Origin: a virus
Virus record (IMG/VR): IMGVR_UViG_3300031603_000009
Span: 1-48,093 of that record
Length of the DNA: 48,093 bases
Strand: one strand, 5' to 3'
The notes beneath the pieces were generated by a model. That model was not told where the DNA came from, did not search any database, and saw nothing but the letters and a program-made list of their open reading frames with translations. The position numbers and the translations under genes were made by a program. This document shows, piece after piece, positions 23,838-30,453 of the stretch. Every line of letters begins with the position of its first letter. Within the stretch, counting starts at the first letter, position 1.

Positions 23838-24494
23838 TTGACAAAAGATAAACCGAAAATACTAGACCTGTATTGTTGCGGAGGTGGTGCCGCAATGGGG
23901 TATCACAATGCGGGCTTTGAGGTGGTTGGAATTGACATTAAAACACAACCCAAATACCCGTTTGAGTTCCACCAAGGGGATGCGGTTGGATATGCAAAAC
24001 AACATTGGCAAGAATTTGACGCAATACACGCCAGCCCACCATGCCAAGCGCATACGTCAGCCTCAAAACAGTGGAGAGAGGAAGGGAAGGTATACGATTG
24101 TTACATTGAAGAGACAAGGGCTTTCTTGCAAAAAACCGGATTGCCCTATGTGATTGAGAATGTGCCAAACTCACCGCTTGTCGATCCAATAATTCTGTGC
24201 GGTTCAATGTTTGGGTTAAAGACCTACAGGCACAGATTGTTTGAAAGCAATTGTACTTTGTATGCACCGAATCACCCAGAGCACGTTCACCCTCAAGCGA
24301 AGATGGGAAGAGTACCAAAAGAGGGAGAGTTTATACAGGTTGTCGGGCACTTCTCCGGCGTTCCTTTCGCCCAGAAGGCAATGGGTATCCCCTGGCTCGG
24401 ACAGAAGGAACTGGCACAAGCTATTCCGCCGGCGTACACCGAGTTTATTGGCTGGCAAATACGTGCTGCGATGATGATAAAAATGGCAGCATAA
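23838..24494 (+). CDS. C5-cytosine DNA methyltransferase
   Basis: 218 residues from TTG 23838 after AAAGGAG. Motif I LDLYCCGGGAAMGYHNAGF, catalytic motif IV ASPPCQAHTS, motif VI YVIENVPNS and motif VIII TYRHRLFES are all present. The target-recognition region is short, as in compact phage enzymes. It would methylate phage cytosines against host restriction. Nothing visible indicates its target sequence. Confidence 0.88.
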   Translation: MTKDKPKILDLYCCGGGAAMGYHNAGFEVVGIDIKTQPKYPFEFHQGDAVGYAKQHWQEFDAIHASPPCQAHTSASKQWREEGKVYDCYIEETRAFLQKTGLPYVIENVPNSPLVDPIILCGSMFGLKTYRHRLFESNCTLYAPNHPEHVHPQAKMGRVPKEGEFIQVVGHFSGVPFAQKAMGIPWLGQKELAQAIPPAYTEFIGWQIRAAMMIKMAA

Positions 24495-24574
24495 CTGTTA
24501 GGCGTAAAAGTTGATATTAACTGAAAACCATGAAGAGAAGAAACCGAATCAATAATCTAATTGAGAGGTGGCAT

Positions 24575-24847
24575 ATGTGGGATTTTTCAAAAGTTAGCAA
24601 ACCTGTGGCTAAGAAAGACTACTGCTGCGATGCATGGCCGTGGATTGAAAACGAAGGTTTAGGCATGGTTGACTTCTCACAAGAAGAGTTGGGAGTTATA
24701 GAAAAAGCCAGAAATGAGAAATTCAAAATATTATCAGGCACAAAGTATTTAAAAGTTGTCGGGAAATGGGAGGGTGAATTTACTACATACAGAGCAAGGT
24801 TGGACCTTCAAAAGATATGTGACGACTTGGAATTGCAATTAGAATAA
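24575..24847 (+). CDS. Small hypothetical protein, degenerate zinc-ribbon family
   Basis: 90 residues from ATG 24575 (AGGTGG 6 bases upstream); an in-frame ATG at 24530 would add 15 residues but lacks a ribosome site. The pattern (KKDYCCDAW...IEKARNEKFKILSGTKYLK, then WEGEFTTYRARLDLQKIC) recalls the phage family with C..C and a late H..C metal site, here largely without the metal ligands. Confidence 0.5.
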   Translation: MWDFSKVSKPVAKKDYCCDAWPWIENEGLGMVDFSQEELGVIEKARNEKFKILSGTKYLKVVGKWEGEFTTYRARLDLQKICDDLELQLE

Positions 24848-24898
24848 ACATAAATGGACGTCAATTGCATTTAAATGCTACAACCAGTATTTTTTATG

Positions 24899-24927
24899 TT
24901 GACAACCGAACTAAATAAATATATTGT
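24899..24927 (+). promoter_or_regulatory. Promoter for HTH protein C, leaderless transcript predicted
   Basis: TTGACA (24899-24904), 17 bases, TATTGT (24922-24927), then 7 bases to ATG 24935, without a Shine-Dalgarno sequence. The -10 sequence and geometry match the promoter at 14913-14941. Confidence 0.75.
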
Positions 24928-24934
24928 TTTAAGC

Positions 24935-25141
24935 ATGAATAACGAAGAAATAGCTAAAACACTAGGCAAAAGTAGACAGATGCTTGAGGCCACTATCGGT
25001 GGCAAGAGAAACTTCAGTTACAAGGCTGCAAAAAAAGCATCTGAGGTTATCGGCGGCACCGTAGACATCTGGCAAGACAAGGATTACTCGCAAATGAGAC
25101 TGTCTTTATTTGAGGCGTTCAAAAAGAAAACAGGGGGTTGA
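24935..25141 (+). CDS. Miniature Cro-like helix-turn-helix protein C
   Basis: 68 residues. I start at ATG 24935 because the promoter -10 box is only 7 bases upstream; earlier in-frame ATGs would lie upstream of the transcript. EEIAKTLGKSRQMLEATIGG is an HTH, and the core (GGKRNFSYKAAKKASEVIGG, VDIWQDKDYSQ, EAFKKK) parallels the proteins at 14948 and 15896. It is probably a phage regulator recognising related operators. Confidence 0.65.
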   Translation: MNNEEIAKTLGKSRQMLEATIGGKRNFSYKAAKKASEVIGGTVDIWQDKDYSQMRLSLFEAFKKKTGG

Positions 25142-25142
25142 T

Positions 25143-25427
25143 ATGCTGGAACATATGACAGTAGACAACATTATTGACGGAATTAAAACAGAGCACCAAC
25201 TTTGTCCAACTGAGCCGGTTAGGTTTGAAATAAGCCCAATTAACGCCCAGCAATTAATTGAGGATCACGAAGCGGAAGGATCATGCCGAGATTTAATGGA
25301 ACAAGAGTCGAACGAATCGTTTGAGCACTTAAAAAAGAGCATAGACGCCGCGCAATCAGTTGTAGATCTCCTTCAGCAGCAACACAAAAAGCTAACTGGA
25401 GTACGCCGTAGGTGTCCAAGATGGTAG
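25143..25427 (+). CDS. Small coiled-coil hypothetical protein
   Basis: 94 residues from ATG 25143, just after the HTH stop, with AGGGGG upstream. It is acidic, with a predicted coiled coil in the second half (EHLKKSIDAAQSVVDLLQQQ) and a basic CRRCP-like end. Function unknown. Confidence 0.5.
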   Translation: MLEHMTVDNIIDGIKTEHQLCPTEPVRFEISPINAQQLIEDHEAEGSCRDLMEQESNESFEHLKKSIDAAQSVVDLLQQQHKKLTGVRRRCPRW

Positions 25428-25507
25428 AATATATTTGCCCGTCATGTGAAAATGTTTGTCAGGTAATCCCGATAGATGATTCGTTCGATTACGGTGGGAG
25501 GCGATAA
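25421..25507 (+). CDS. Truncated zinc-ribbon protein (28 aa)
   Basis: ATG 25421 overlaps the upstream TAG. MVEYICPSCENVCQVIPIDD then SFDYGGRR and TAA. The first part matches a common small phage zinc-ribbon family that normally continues with AGTHCT.G..GTH and further Cys pairs. The break comes 168 bases before a homing endonuclease gene, so it may be a casualty of that insertion. Confidence 0.45.
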   Translation: MVEYICPSCENVCQVIPIDDSFDYGGRR

Positions 25508-25586
25508 ATAGAGTTGTAAAAATAGTACATAAATGGTAAAATTACCTTAGTGCATTACCAACTAAACAGGCCGTGAGAAGCCTATA

Positions 25587-25665
25587 TTGACAATTACTAA
25601 AAGCGTTTATTATTTTTCGGTCCTTCAAAGGAATTCTCACCCGAAAAATTTTAGGCGTTTTTTTT
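25587..25665 (+). promoter_or_regulatory. Promoter plus nested hairpin upstream of the HNH gene
   Basis: TTGACA (25587-25592) precedes TTATTT (25610-25615) by 17 bases. Then ATTTTTCGG (25612-25620) pairs with CCGAAAAAT (25641-25649). The loop holds TCCTT/AAGGA, and a run of eight T follows at 25658-25665. It may act as terminator, leader or intron-like structure for the following gene. Confidence 0.4.
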
Positions 25666-25674
25666 GGTGAAAAA

Positions 25675-26301
25675 ATGAGAGGAAGTAATCTTAAAGACGA
25701 AACAGGTAAAACTTATAACAGGTTAACTGTAATTTCTATAAATCCAAACAGATCTTTACTTGGTGCAGCACGGTGGAACTGTTTTTGTTCTTGTGGTAAA
25801 CATGTGACTGTCCTTGGTGCTTCTTTAAGAAATGGATCATCTAAGTCTTGTGGGTGTTTAAGAACAGAAACAGTGACAAGCCACGGCAAGTACAAAAACA
25901 AATTATACGAAGTTTGGCGGAACATGCTGGAAAGGTGCAACAACAAGAAAATCCTTAAATACAAGGACTACGGGGAAGTCGGAATCAAGGTTTGCAAAGA
26001 ATGGGAAAACTCTCTGCAAGATTTCATCACATGGGGTAAAAAAAACGGTTACAAAAGTGGACTTCAAATTGACAGAAGAGATAACACTAAAGGGTATACC
26101 CCTGATAACTGCAGATTTGTTACACACAAAGTAAATAACCAAAACAAAAGAAATTGTAAGCGGTGGTACCTTTTTGGGAAAAGATATAATTCATGTACAG
26201 AAGCAGCGTTTGACCTCGGTGTTAGCCATACAACAATACAGCGGTGGTGCAAAGAGGATAGTGGTAAAGACGGATGCTACGCTGTTAAAAAATACAAATA
26301 A
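25675..26301 (+). CDS. HNH-type homing endonuclease
   Basis: 208 residues. The N-terminal zinc region (WNCFCSCGKHVTV, SLRNGSSKSCGCLR) is followed by a nuclease-like core: YEVWRNMLERCNN, GIKVCKEWEN, LQIDRRDNTKGYTPDNCRFVT. The D.R.DN...Y.P.NCR.V signature is common in free-standing phage HNH proteins. The C-terminus (SCTEAAFDLGVSHTTIQRWC) is a NUMOD-like HTH. The ribosome site is weak. It is probably selfish DNA inserted in the early operon. Confidence 0.75.
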   Translation: MRGSNLKDETGKTYNRLTVISINPNRSLLGAARWNCFCSCGKHVTVLGASLRNGSSKSCGCLRTETVTSHGKYKNKLYEVWRNMLERCNNKKILKYKDYGEVGIKVCKEWENSLQDFITWGKKNGYKSGLQIDRRDNTKGYTPDNCRFVTHKVNNQNKRNCKRWYLFGKRYNSCTEAAFDLGVSHTTIQRWCKEDSGKDGCYAVKKYK

Positions 26302-26316
26302 TATGGAGGCAACTAA

Positions 26317-26481
26317 ATGAAAAACAGAAAAACACTCGGCAAAGCACAGAAACATTACGACGCAATGACTGACCCAAAATACGAATTGCCAGAGAAGGAA
26401 GCAGAGCATGATGACATGGAATATGAGAGACAGCTGAACGAGCAATTTCCTGATTATGACGACAGGGACTTTGACGAATGA
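26317..26481 (+). CDS. 54-residue acidic protein
   Basis: ATG 26317 follows GGAGG at 26305-26309. The product ends in an acidic tail (NEQFPDYDDRDFDE) and its TGA overlaps the next ATG. No family recognised. Confidence 0.55.
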   Translation: MKNRKTLGKAQKHYDAMTDPKYELPEKEAEHDDMEYERQLNEQFPDYDDRDFDE

Positions 26482-26969
26482 AATCGATATCCTTTATTGT
26501 GCAGACAGAGGCAGATTTAAAACTAGCGACATCTGCACTGGAATTAACCTTCAATGCATCATCTATCCTTGGCGGGAAATTTAACATGGTGCTCAGAAAC
26601 GTCAAGGATGTACGCAAGGACGCACAAAGCAACCTATCGCACTGTTGGTATAGAGACATCGCAGAGCAGAAGGGTGACGAGACTAAGGAAGAAATACGGG
26701 CATTCTGTAAACTTACCATCGGTATACCCATCAGAAATGAAGACCCTGAGTACAAGGAAGTTTATTATCGAGTAATCAGACCATTGCCGTACGAAACAAA
26801 ACTTGAGATCATGGTCGGCGGAATAGACTTTCCTGTAACCAGGGGAATGTCAGTTAAGCAAATGACACAGTACCTAAACGAAGTTGATATGTGTTACGCA
26901 AAGCAGGGCATAATCGTTCCTAAATTTGACGATAATTATTACTTAGCTATGGGGGTTAAGAAGAAATGA
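26478..26969 (+). CDS. NinB-like recombination-associated protein
   Basis: 163 residues, ATGA overlaps at both ends. The central pattern (RKDAQSNLSHCWYRDIAEQK, EEIRAFCKLTIGIPI, TRGMSVKQMTQYLNEVDMCY) follows the NinB/Orf-type layout: S..QN..y..w...ia, then an F.k segment, then a late sM..yl.ev helix. In lambda that family assists recombination. Assignment is from pattern only. Confidence 0.45.
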   Translation: MKSISFIVQTEADLKLATSALELTFNASSILGGKFNMVLRNVKDVRKDAQSNLSHCWYRDIAEQKGDETKEEIRAFCKLTIGIPIRNEDPEYKEVYYRVIRPLPYETKLEIMVGGIDFPVTRGMSVKQMTQYLNEVDMCYAKQGIIVPKFDDNYYLAMGVKKK

Positions 26970-27220
26970 AATGCAAGGCATGCGGTAAGGCAATTATTCA
27001 TGAAGAAGTTGTTTGCGGGAGTTGTGTTAGTGATATCAACAGAGAAGTATTCGAGGGAGGTTGGACACAGGTGGAAGAAGGCGCCGGATCTGCCAACAGA
27101 ACAGACCGACTCAGATTATGCGGTAACGGTGTTGTTCCAGCAACGGCCGCAAAAGCATTTAGGACACTTTTGGGACGATTTGAAAACCATGAGCAACCAA
27201 CAGCACTTACCAAAAGGTAA
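26966..27220 (+). CDS. Zinc ribbon joined to a C5-methyltransferase C-terminal motif
   Basis: 84 residues, overlapping the NinB-like gene. Residues 1-20 carry CKACGK...CGSC, a zinc ribbon. Residues 44-70 (NRTDRLRLCGNGVVPATAAK, AFRTLL) are the final motif of DNA cytosine methyltransferases (R..RL..LGN.VVP..a). The catalytic motifs are absent, so this is a remnant or a small DNA-binding derivative of a methyltransferase, separate from the complete enzyme at 23838. Confidence 0.6.
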   Translation: MKCKACGKAIIHEEVVCGSCVSDINREVFEGGWTQVEEGAGSANRTDRLRLCGNGVVPATAAKAFRTLLGRFENHEQPTALTKR

Positions 27221-27224
27221 GATA

Positions 27225-27413
27225 ATGAAAAGGTGTAATTCGTCGTCGTTAACATGTCGTCACTTATTTATACCCCGAAACGGAAAGCCTGACTGGTGCA
27301 GAAAATACCAGGTAATAATAGATCGTGACGACCGCCAAAGAACGGTAATGTTTGAAAAGTGCTCCGGTATTGAAGAGTATAAACCCATTGCCAAAAGTAA
27401 CAAATTGCGTTAA
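27225..27413 (+). CDS. Small cysteine-rich protein
   Basis: 62 residues from ATG 27225, preceded by AAGGTA. An in-frame ATG far upstream overlaps two-thirds of the zinc-ribbon gene and is unlikely. C4, C11, C24 and C47 with PDWCRK resemble small phage proteins that bind one zinc. Confidence 0.45.
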   Translation: MKRCNSSSLTCRHLFIPRNGKPDWCRKYQVIIDRDDRQRTVMFEKCSGIEEYKPIAKSNKLR

Positions 27414-27745
27414 TGTTGGTGGCAGAATCAAACTATCTTCCGTTGCGGGAATGATCACAGATTACAAAAGCTCAGGTTTAATATTCTCCTCTTTCCCCGC
27501 AACGGATTTGAGAGTATTGGATTCTGGGCTTTTTTTGTCTGGGTTGGCTAGCCTGGTGCAAACCGAAACAAGATCGAATCCGAAGAATAACAATAAACGC
27601 AGAGGCGCTTAGACGGCGCTTGATCACCCAGATACAAAACAGGGATTAGCATATAAGAACTCCGAGAGGAAACCAGTGTTCACCGACTGGATTAGCTTTT
27701 CACTTTTTGGCTAATAAAACGGTACCTGATAACATCTGCGTTTCT

Positions 27746-27769
27746 CCACTTGGTTGTTCAGGTGGTTTT
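27746..27769 (+). terminator. Weak rho-independent terminator
   Basis: CCACTTG (27746-27752), a 6-base loop, CAGGTGG (27759-27765), then four T. The stem is 7 bp with one G-U pair. Confidence 0.4.
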
Positions 27770-27858
27770 CTATAAGCAATAAGGGGTTAATCTTTATGTT
27801 CTTTTTGCTTGGTCTATATGATAACTATGCCAAAACAAGAGGGGCTTCAACACCCCCT

Positions 27859-27893
27859 AAGTTTAATGGCGATTTAGAATAGCCATTAAACTT
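27859..27893. promoter_or_regulatory. Perfect 12-bp palindrome (candidate operator)
   Basis: AAGTTTAATGGC (27859-27870) and GCCATTAAACTT (27882-27893) with 11 bases between. The right arm overlaps the -35 box of the promoter at 27892, so a protein bound here would control it. A hairpin in read-through RNA is an alternative. Confidence 0.6.
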
Positions 27894-27920
27894 GCCTTTG
27901 CTATAGGTAATCCTTATAGT
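27892..27920 (+). promoter_or_regulatory. Promoter of the Rha-like gene
   Basis: TTGCCT (27892-27897), 17 bases, TATAGT (27915-27920). The Rha-like ATG is 36 bases downstream after AAAGGAG. Confidence 0.6.
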
Positions 27921-27955
27921 TTGGTTATTAGAAGTTAAACCGCAAAGGAGATTAG

Positions 27956-28687
27956 ATGGTAAAGAAATCACTTGTTACAATTCACGGAACAGAGGGAAGG
28001 GCTGGAACTAAAATAATTGCAGACGGATTTAACCGCAAGCATGACCAGATCAAAAGGATGGTCACAAAGTATCAGGTTGAGTTTGAAGAGATAGCACCTT
28101 TGAAAGGTGCTATTACAAAAGGCAAAACCAAGTCGTTTGAAGAGTTTTTATTAACACAAGACCAGTTTTTGTTTCTCGGCTCATTGCTTAGGAACAATGA
28201 CCAAATCGTAAGATTCAAGTTAAACCTTGTAAAAGAGTTCTCGAAATGCAGAAAACTCCTTGAGTCGGCACTTGGACAAAGAGGCGATCTTGTTTACGAC
28301 CAAGCAAGACTTACCGCAAAAACACTCAGGAAACTAGAAACCGGAGAAATACAACAATTCATAGCTTACGCAAAGGAACAAGGTGGATCAGTTGCCGGTT
28401 GCGATATGTACTATGCCAACATCACTAAAATGATGAATGGCCTTTTGTTTATTTGTGAGGGTAGGTTTAAAAACCTTCGAGACATCTTGACACCAGAGCA
28501 ACTTATGACTGTTGGTTCAGCAGAACAGGTTATCAGTAAATCTTTGCGTGACGATATGGCAAACAATGTTTTCTACAAAGAGATTTATAAAAACCTAAAA
28601 ACAAAGGTCGAGTTGTTTGCAGAATTACACGGTCAAAGTGAAGTGATAAGCAGACAGTTATTACTTGAGCATGGAGCAATCAAATGA
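27956..28687 (+). CDS. Rha-family phage regulatory protein
   Basis: 243 residues, AAAGGAG ribosome site. The N-terminal 100 residues follow the Rha domain: ADGFNRKHDQIKRMV, a variable strand region, then FLLTQDQFLFLGSLLRNNDQIVRFKLNLVKEF (in parts), i.e. the y.lt.dqf..L.....n...v.fK..lv..F pattern. The helical C-terminal half is unique. Rha proteins alter phage development in lambdoid phages. Its own promoter and palindrome suggest tight control. Confidence 0.75.
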   Translation: MVKKSLVTIHGTEGRAGTKIIADGFNRKHDQIKRMVTKYQVEFEEIAPLKGAITKGKTKSFEEFLLTQDQFLFLGSLLRNNDQIVRFKLNLVKEFSKCRKLLESALGQRGDLVYDQARLTAKTLRKLETGEIQQFIAYAKEQGGSVAGCDMYYANITKMMNGLLFICEGRFKNLRDILTPEQLMTVGSAEQVISKSLRDDMANNVFYKEIYKNLKTKVELFAELHGQSEVISRQLLLEHGAIK

Positions 28688-28962
28688 TGTTCCCCAAATC
28701 ACCAAGAATCAAACTATCCCGCCCAAAATACATCAAGGTCTGCAAATACGTCATAGACCGTGACGAAACTTGCCGAAGCTGTGAATCAGCATCAATAGAC
28801 GAAATCCACCACGTAGTCAAGCGCAGCCAACAAGGAAATGATTCACCGAACAACCTTGTCGGGCTTTGCGCGGAATGTCACATGTTGATTGAGCATTACG
28901 AATTAGACTTGCCTCAGAAGGTTTACGATATGCTAGAAGGTGAGCCGCTTTATTTAGAATAA
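28684..28962 (+). CDS. Small HNH endonuclease
   Basis: 92 residues, ATGA overlap with the Rha-like gene. Complete HNH core: CKYVIDRDETCRSCESASID, EIHHVVKRSQQGNDSPNNLV, GLCAECHMLIEHY. Two CxxC pairs, the HH, the N and the final H are all present. The compact size suits a phage nuclease acting in packaging or recombination, or a host-DNA cutter. Confidence 0.75.
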   Translation: MMFPKSPRIKLSRPKYIKVCKYVIDRDETCRSCESASIDEIHHVVKRSQQGNDSPNNLVGLCAECHMLIEHYELDLPQKVYDMLEGEPLYLE

Positions 28963-28976
28963 AACAGTTTATTTGC

Positions 28977-29005
28977 TTGCAATATAACTACGGAAAGAAT
29001 ATACT
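28977..29005 (+). promoter_or_regulatory. Promoter of the small-protein operon
   Basis: TTGCAA (28977-28982), 17 bases, TATACT (29000-29005), upstream of the zinc protein at 29053 with an AAGGTGG ribosome site. Confidence 0.6.
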
Positions 29006-29052
29006 TTAATTAAGGGTGAGGTTAGCCTGAACTTAACAAAAAGGTGGACCTA

Positions 29053-29244
29053 ATGAAAATTATCAAAAAAGAATCTGAAAGAGTAAAAATGAGTTGTGTT
29101 TGTGGGTGTATCGAGAAGATAGAAAAGTACAAACTACAGGAACGTTTTATTGACGGTGACGACGGGTCGAGAGTTAAAGTTGTTGGCTACCTTTGCGCTA
29201 ATTGTTTTGACAATGTGGCTGTGTATGCCGAGGGGATAAGCTAA
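29053..29244 (+). CDS. Small zinc-binding protein
   Basis: 63 residues from ATG 29053 (an ATG at 29044 lies inside the ribosome site). SCVCGC near the start and CANC near the end suggest one zinc site around a beta-hairpin. Function unknown. Confidence 0.5.
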   Translation: MKIIKKESERVKMSCVCGCIEKIEKYKLQERFIDGDDGSRVKVVGYLCANCFDNVAVYAEGIS

Positions 29245-29272
29245 ACTAACTTCAACAAGGGGGGATTGATGG

Positions 29273-29446
29273 GTGAAAGTAGGAAGAAAGAAAGGTTACC
29301 GTAAACCAGATCCACGAAAGAAAGATACAATAACATTACCACCTTTATGGTGGGGCTGGCTGGATGCTCAGAAGTGGTCAAGAAGTCAAATGATACAGCG
29401 TGGTTTAGAGGATTTAAAAACCAAAATTGAGGGGGAAGACAAATGA
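29273..29446 (+). CDS. 57-residue ribbon-helix-helix protein
   Basis: GTG 29273, GGGGGG upstream, TGA overlapping the next ATG. RKKDTITLPPLWWGWLDAQK then WSRSQMIQRGLEDL follows the Arc/CopG ribbon-helix-helix pattern (strand TITLP, then helices with S.S..I...L). It is probably a dimeric DNA-binding repressor. Confidence 0.6.
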   Translation: MKVGRKKGYRKPDPRKKDTITLPPLWWGWLDAQKWSRSQMIQRGLEDLKTKIEGEDK

Positions 29447-29673
29447 AGATGTTTGAAGCGAGGGCTAAACTTGAAGAGTTGGCTGGTGGGAAGTACAGGA
29501 ACTTGACGTATTCAGTAACAGATAACCATGTTGGTGAGGTTAGTTTTGAGTGTACTGTATATATTGACGGGGAAGGTCATCACCACGGCGAAACATGGGA
29601 AGAGTCACTTCAAAAAATGGAATTTTCAATTTACCCAGAACGGAAGCCGGTTACTGATGTTGAGGATGTTTGA
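29443..29673 (+). CDS. Hypothetical protein, 76 aa
   Basis: ATGA overlap with the RHH gene. Predicted alpha-beta fold with a GEGHHHGETWEESL segment. Small proteins of this look are common in phage early operons, but I do not recognise the family. Confidence 0.5.
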   Translation: MKMFEARAKLEELAGGKYRNLTYSVTDNHVGEVSFECTVYIDGEGHHHGETWEESLQKMEFSIYPERKPVTDVEDV

Positions 29674-29688
29674 TAATTTACGGGGGAT

Positions 29689-30453
29689 ATGATGGAACTT
29701 GAAAGTAAAACGTTAACAGATGGGCAACTTGCAGGGTTGAAGAAACTGCGCGAACCATTCAACAAAAAGCACATCTCAAAGTTACCAAAGCCAACCAAGA
29801 AACAAACTGAATCGCTTGCACAAAATTTTTCCAACGGTATCAGGTGCAAGGTCTGCGGAGGGTGGCACCACAAGGATGTTGTCCACCTTGATTACGTTGG
29901 TCATGCAGCACTGACAAGTCGATTACTTGAGGCTGACCCTCAGTGGAACTGGGAACCTTTTGCTGTTGATGATATTGGTAGCCCTAAGCTTGACTCTGAC
30001 GGCGGAATGTGGGGTTATTTGACCGTGTGCGGAATGACAAGGCGCGGGTACGGTGACGCGGGCAAGAAACGTGGCCCAGATGCAACAAAGGAGAGAATAG
30101 GTGATTTTTTAAGGAATGCAGCCATGAGGTTTGGTGCAGCTATTGACCTTTGGAGTAAGGCGGATCTTACTAATATTGACGGTTCGACCGAAGAAGAAGA
30201 GAGAGAAGAAATACCACCAACGAAGCAAGAGACAAAAAGCGGCGTGTCTCCTAAAGAAATAGCAGCCCTAGAACAATGGATTGATGTTATTGATTCATTC
30301 ACCAAAAAGACTCTTGACGAGTGGTTGGCGTACGACGAGCAATATATACTGCCAGCGACACTTGGTTTTAGCAAAACGTCACAAGACCGGCTCACAATAG
30401 CCAGGAGAGAAACGCAAACTTATTTACAGGAACAAGGGGATAAGGGATTATGA
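29689..30453 (+). CDS. RAD52-like single-strand annealing protein
   Basis: 254 residues; ATG 29692 is also possible and better spaced from GGGGG. The core (HLDYVGHAALTSRLLEADPQ, WNWEP, YLTVCGMTRRGYGDAG, KERIGDFLRNAAMRFGAAID) is a widespread phage signature of RAD52-superfamily annealing proteins. It is preceded by a Cys/His knuckle (CKVCGGWHH). The C-terminal 80 residues are helical. It would pair complementary single strands during phage recombination or genome circularisation. It overlaps the next gene by ATGA; no partner exonuclease is visible. Confidence 0.65.
   Translation: MMELESKTLTDGQLAGLKKLREPFNKKHISKLPKPTKKQTESLAQNFSNGIRCKVCGGWHHKDVVHLDYVGHAALTSRLLEADPQWNWEPFAVDDIGSPKLDSDGGMWGYLTVCGMTRRGYGDAGKKRGPDATKERIGDFLRNAAMRFGAAIDLWSKADLTNIDGSTEEEEREEIPPTKQETKSGVSPKEIAALEQWIDVIDSFTKKTLDEWLAYDEQYILPATLGFSKTSQDRLTIARRETQTYLQEQGDKGL

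Larger units (their letters stand above)
27414..27955. other. 542-base structured leader/intergenic region
   Basis: No convincing gene. In order it holds an 11-bp inverted repeat (27439-27449 with 27496-27506), GGATTAGC repeated in direct orientation and again inverted as GCTAAT near 27650-27710, a CCACTTG/CAGGTGG hairpin followed by TTTT (27746-27769), a GGGG/CCCC hairpin near 27840, a perfect 12-bp palindrome (27859-27893) and a promoter (27892-27920). The amount of base-paired structure suggests an RNA element or control region for the Rha-like gene. Confidence 0.6.

Noticed and set aside
27352-27612. 86-codon plus-strand frame in the structured leader
   Set aside because: It overlaps the cysteine-rich gene, lacks a ribosome site and runs through an 11-bp inverted repeat with unremarkable protein composition.
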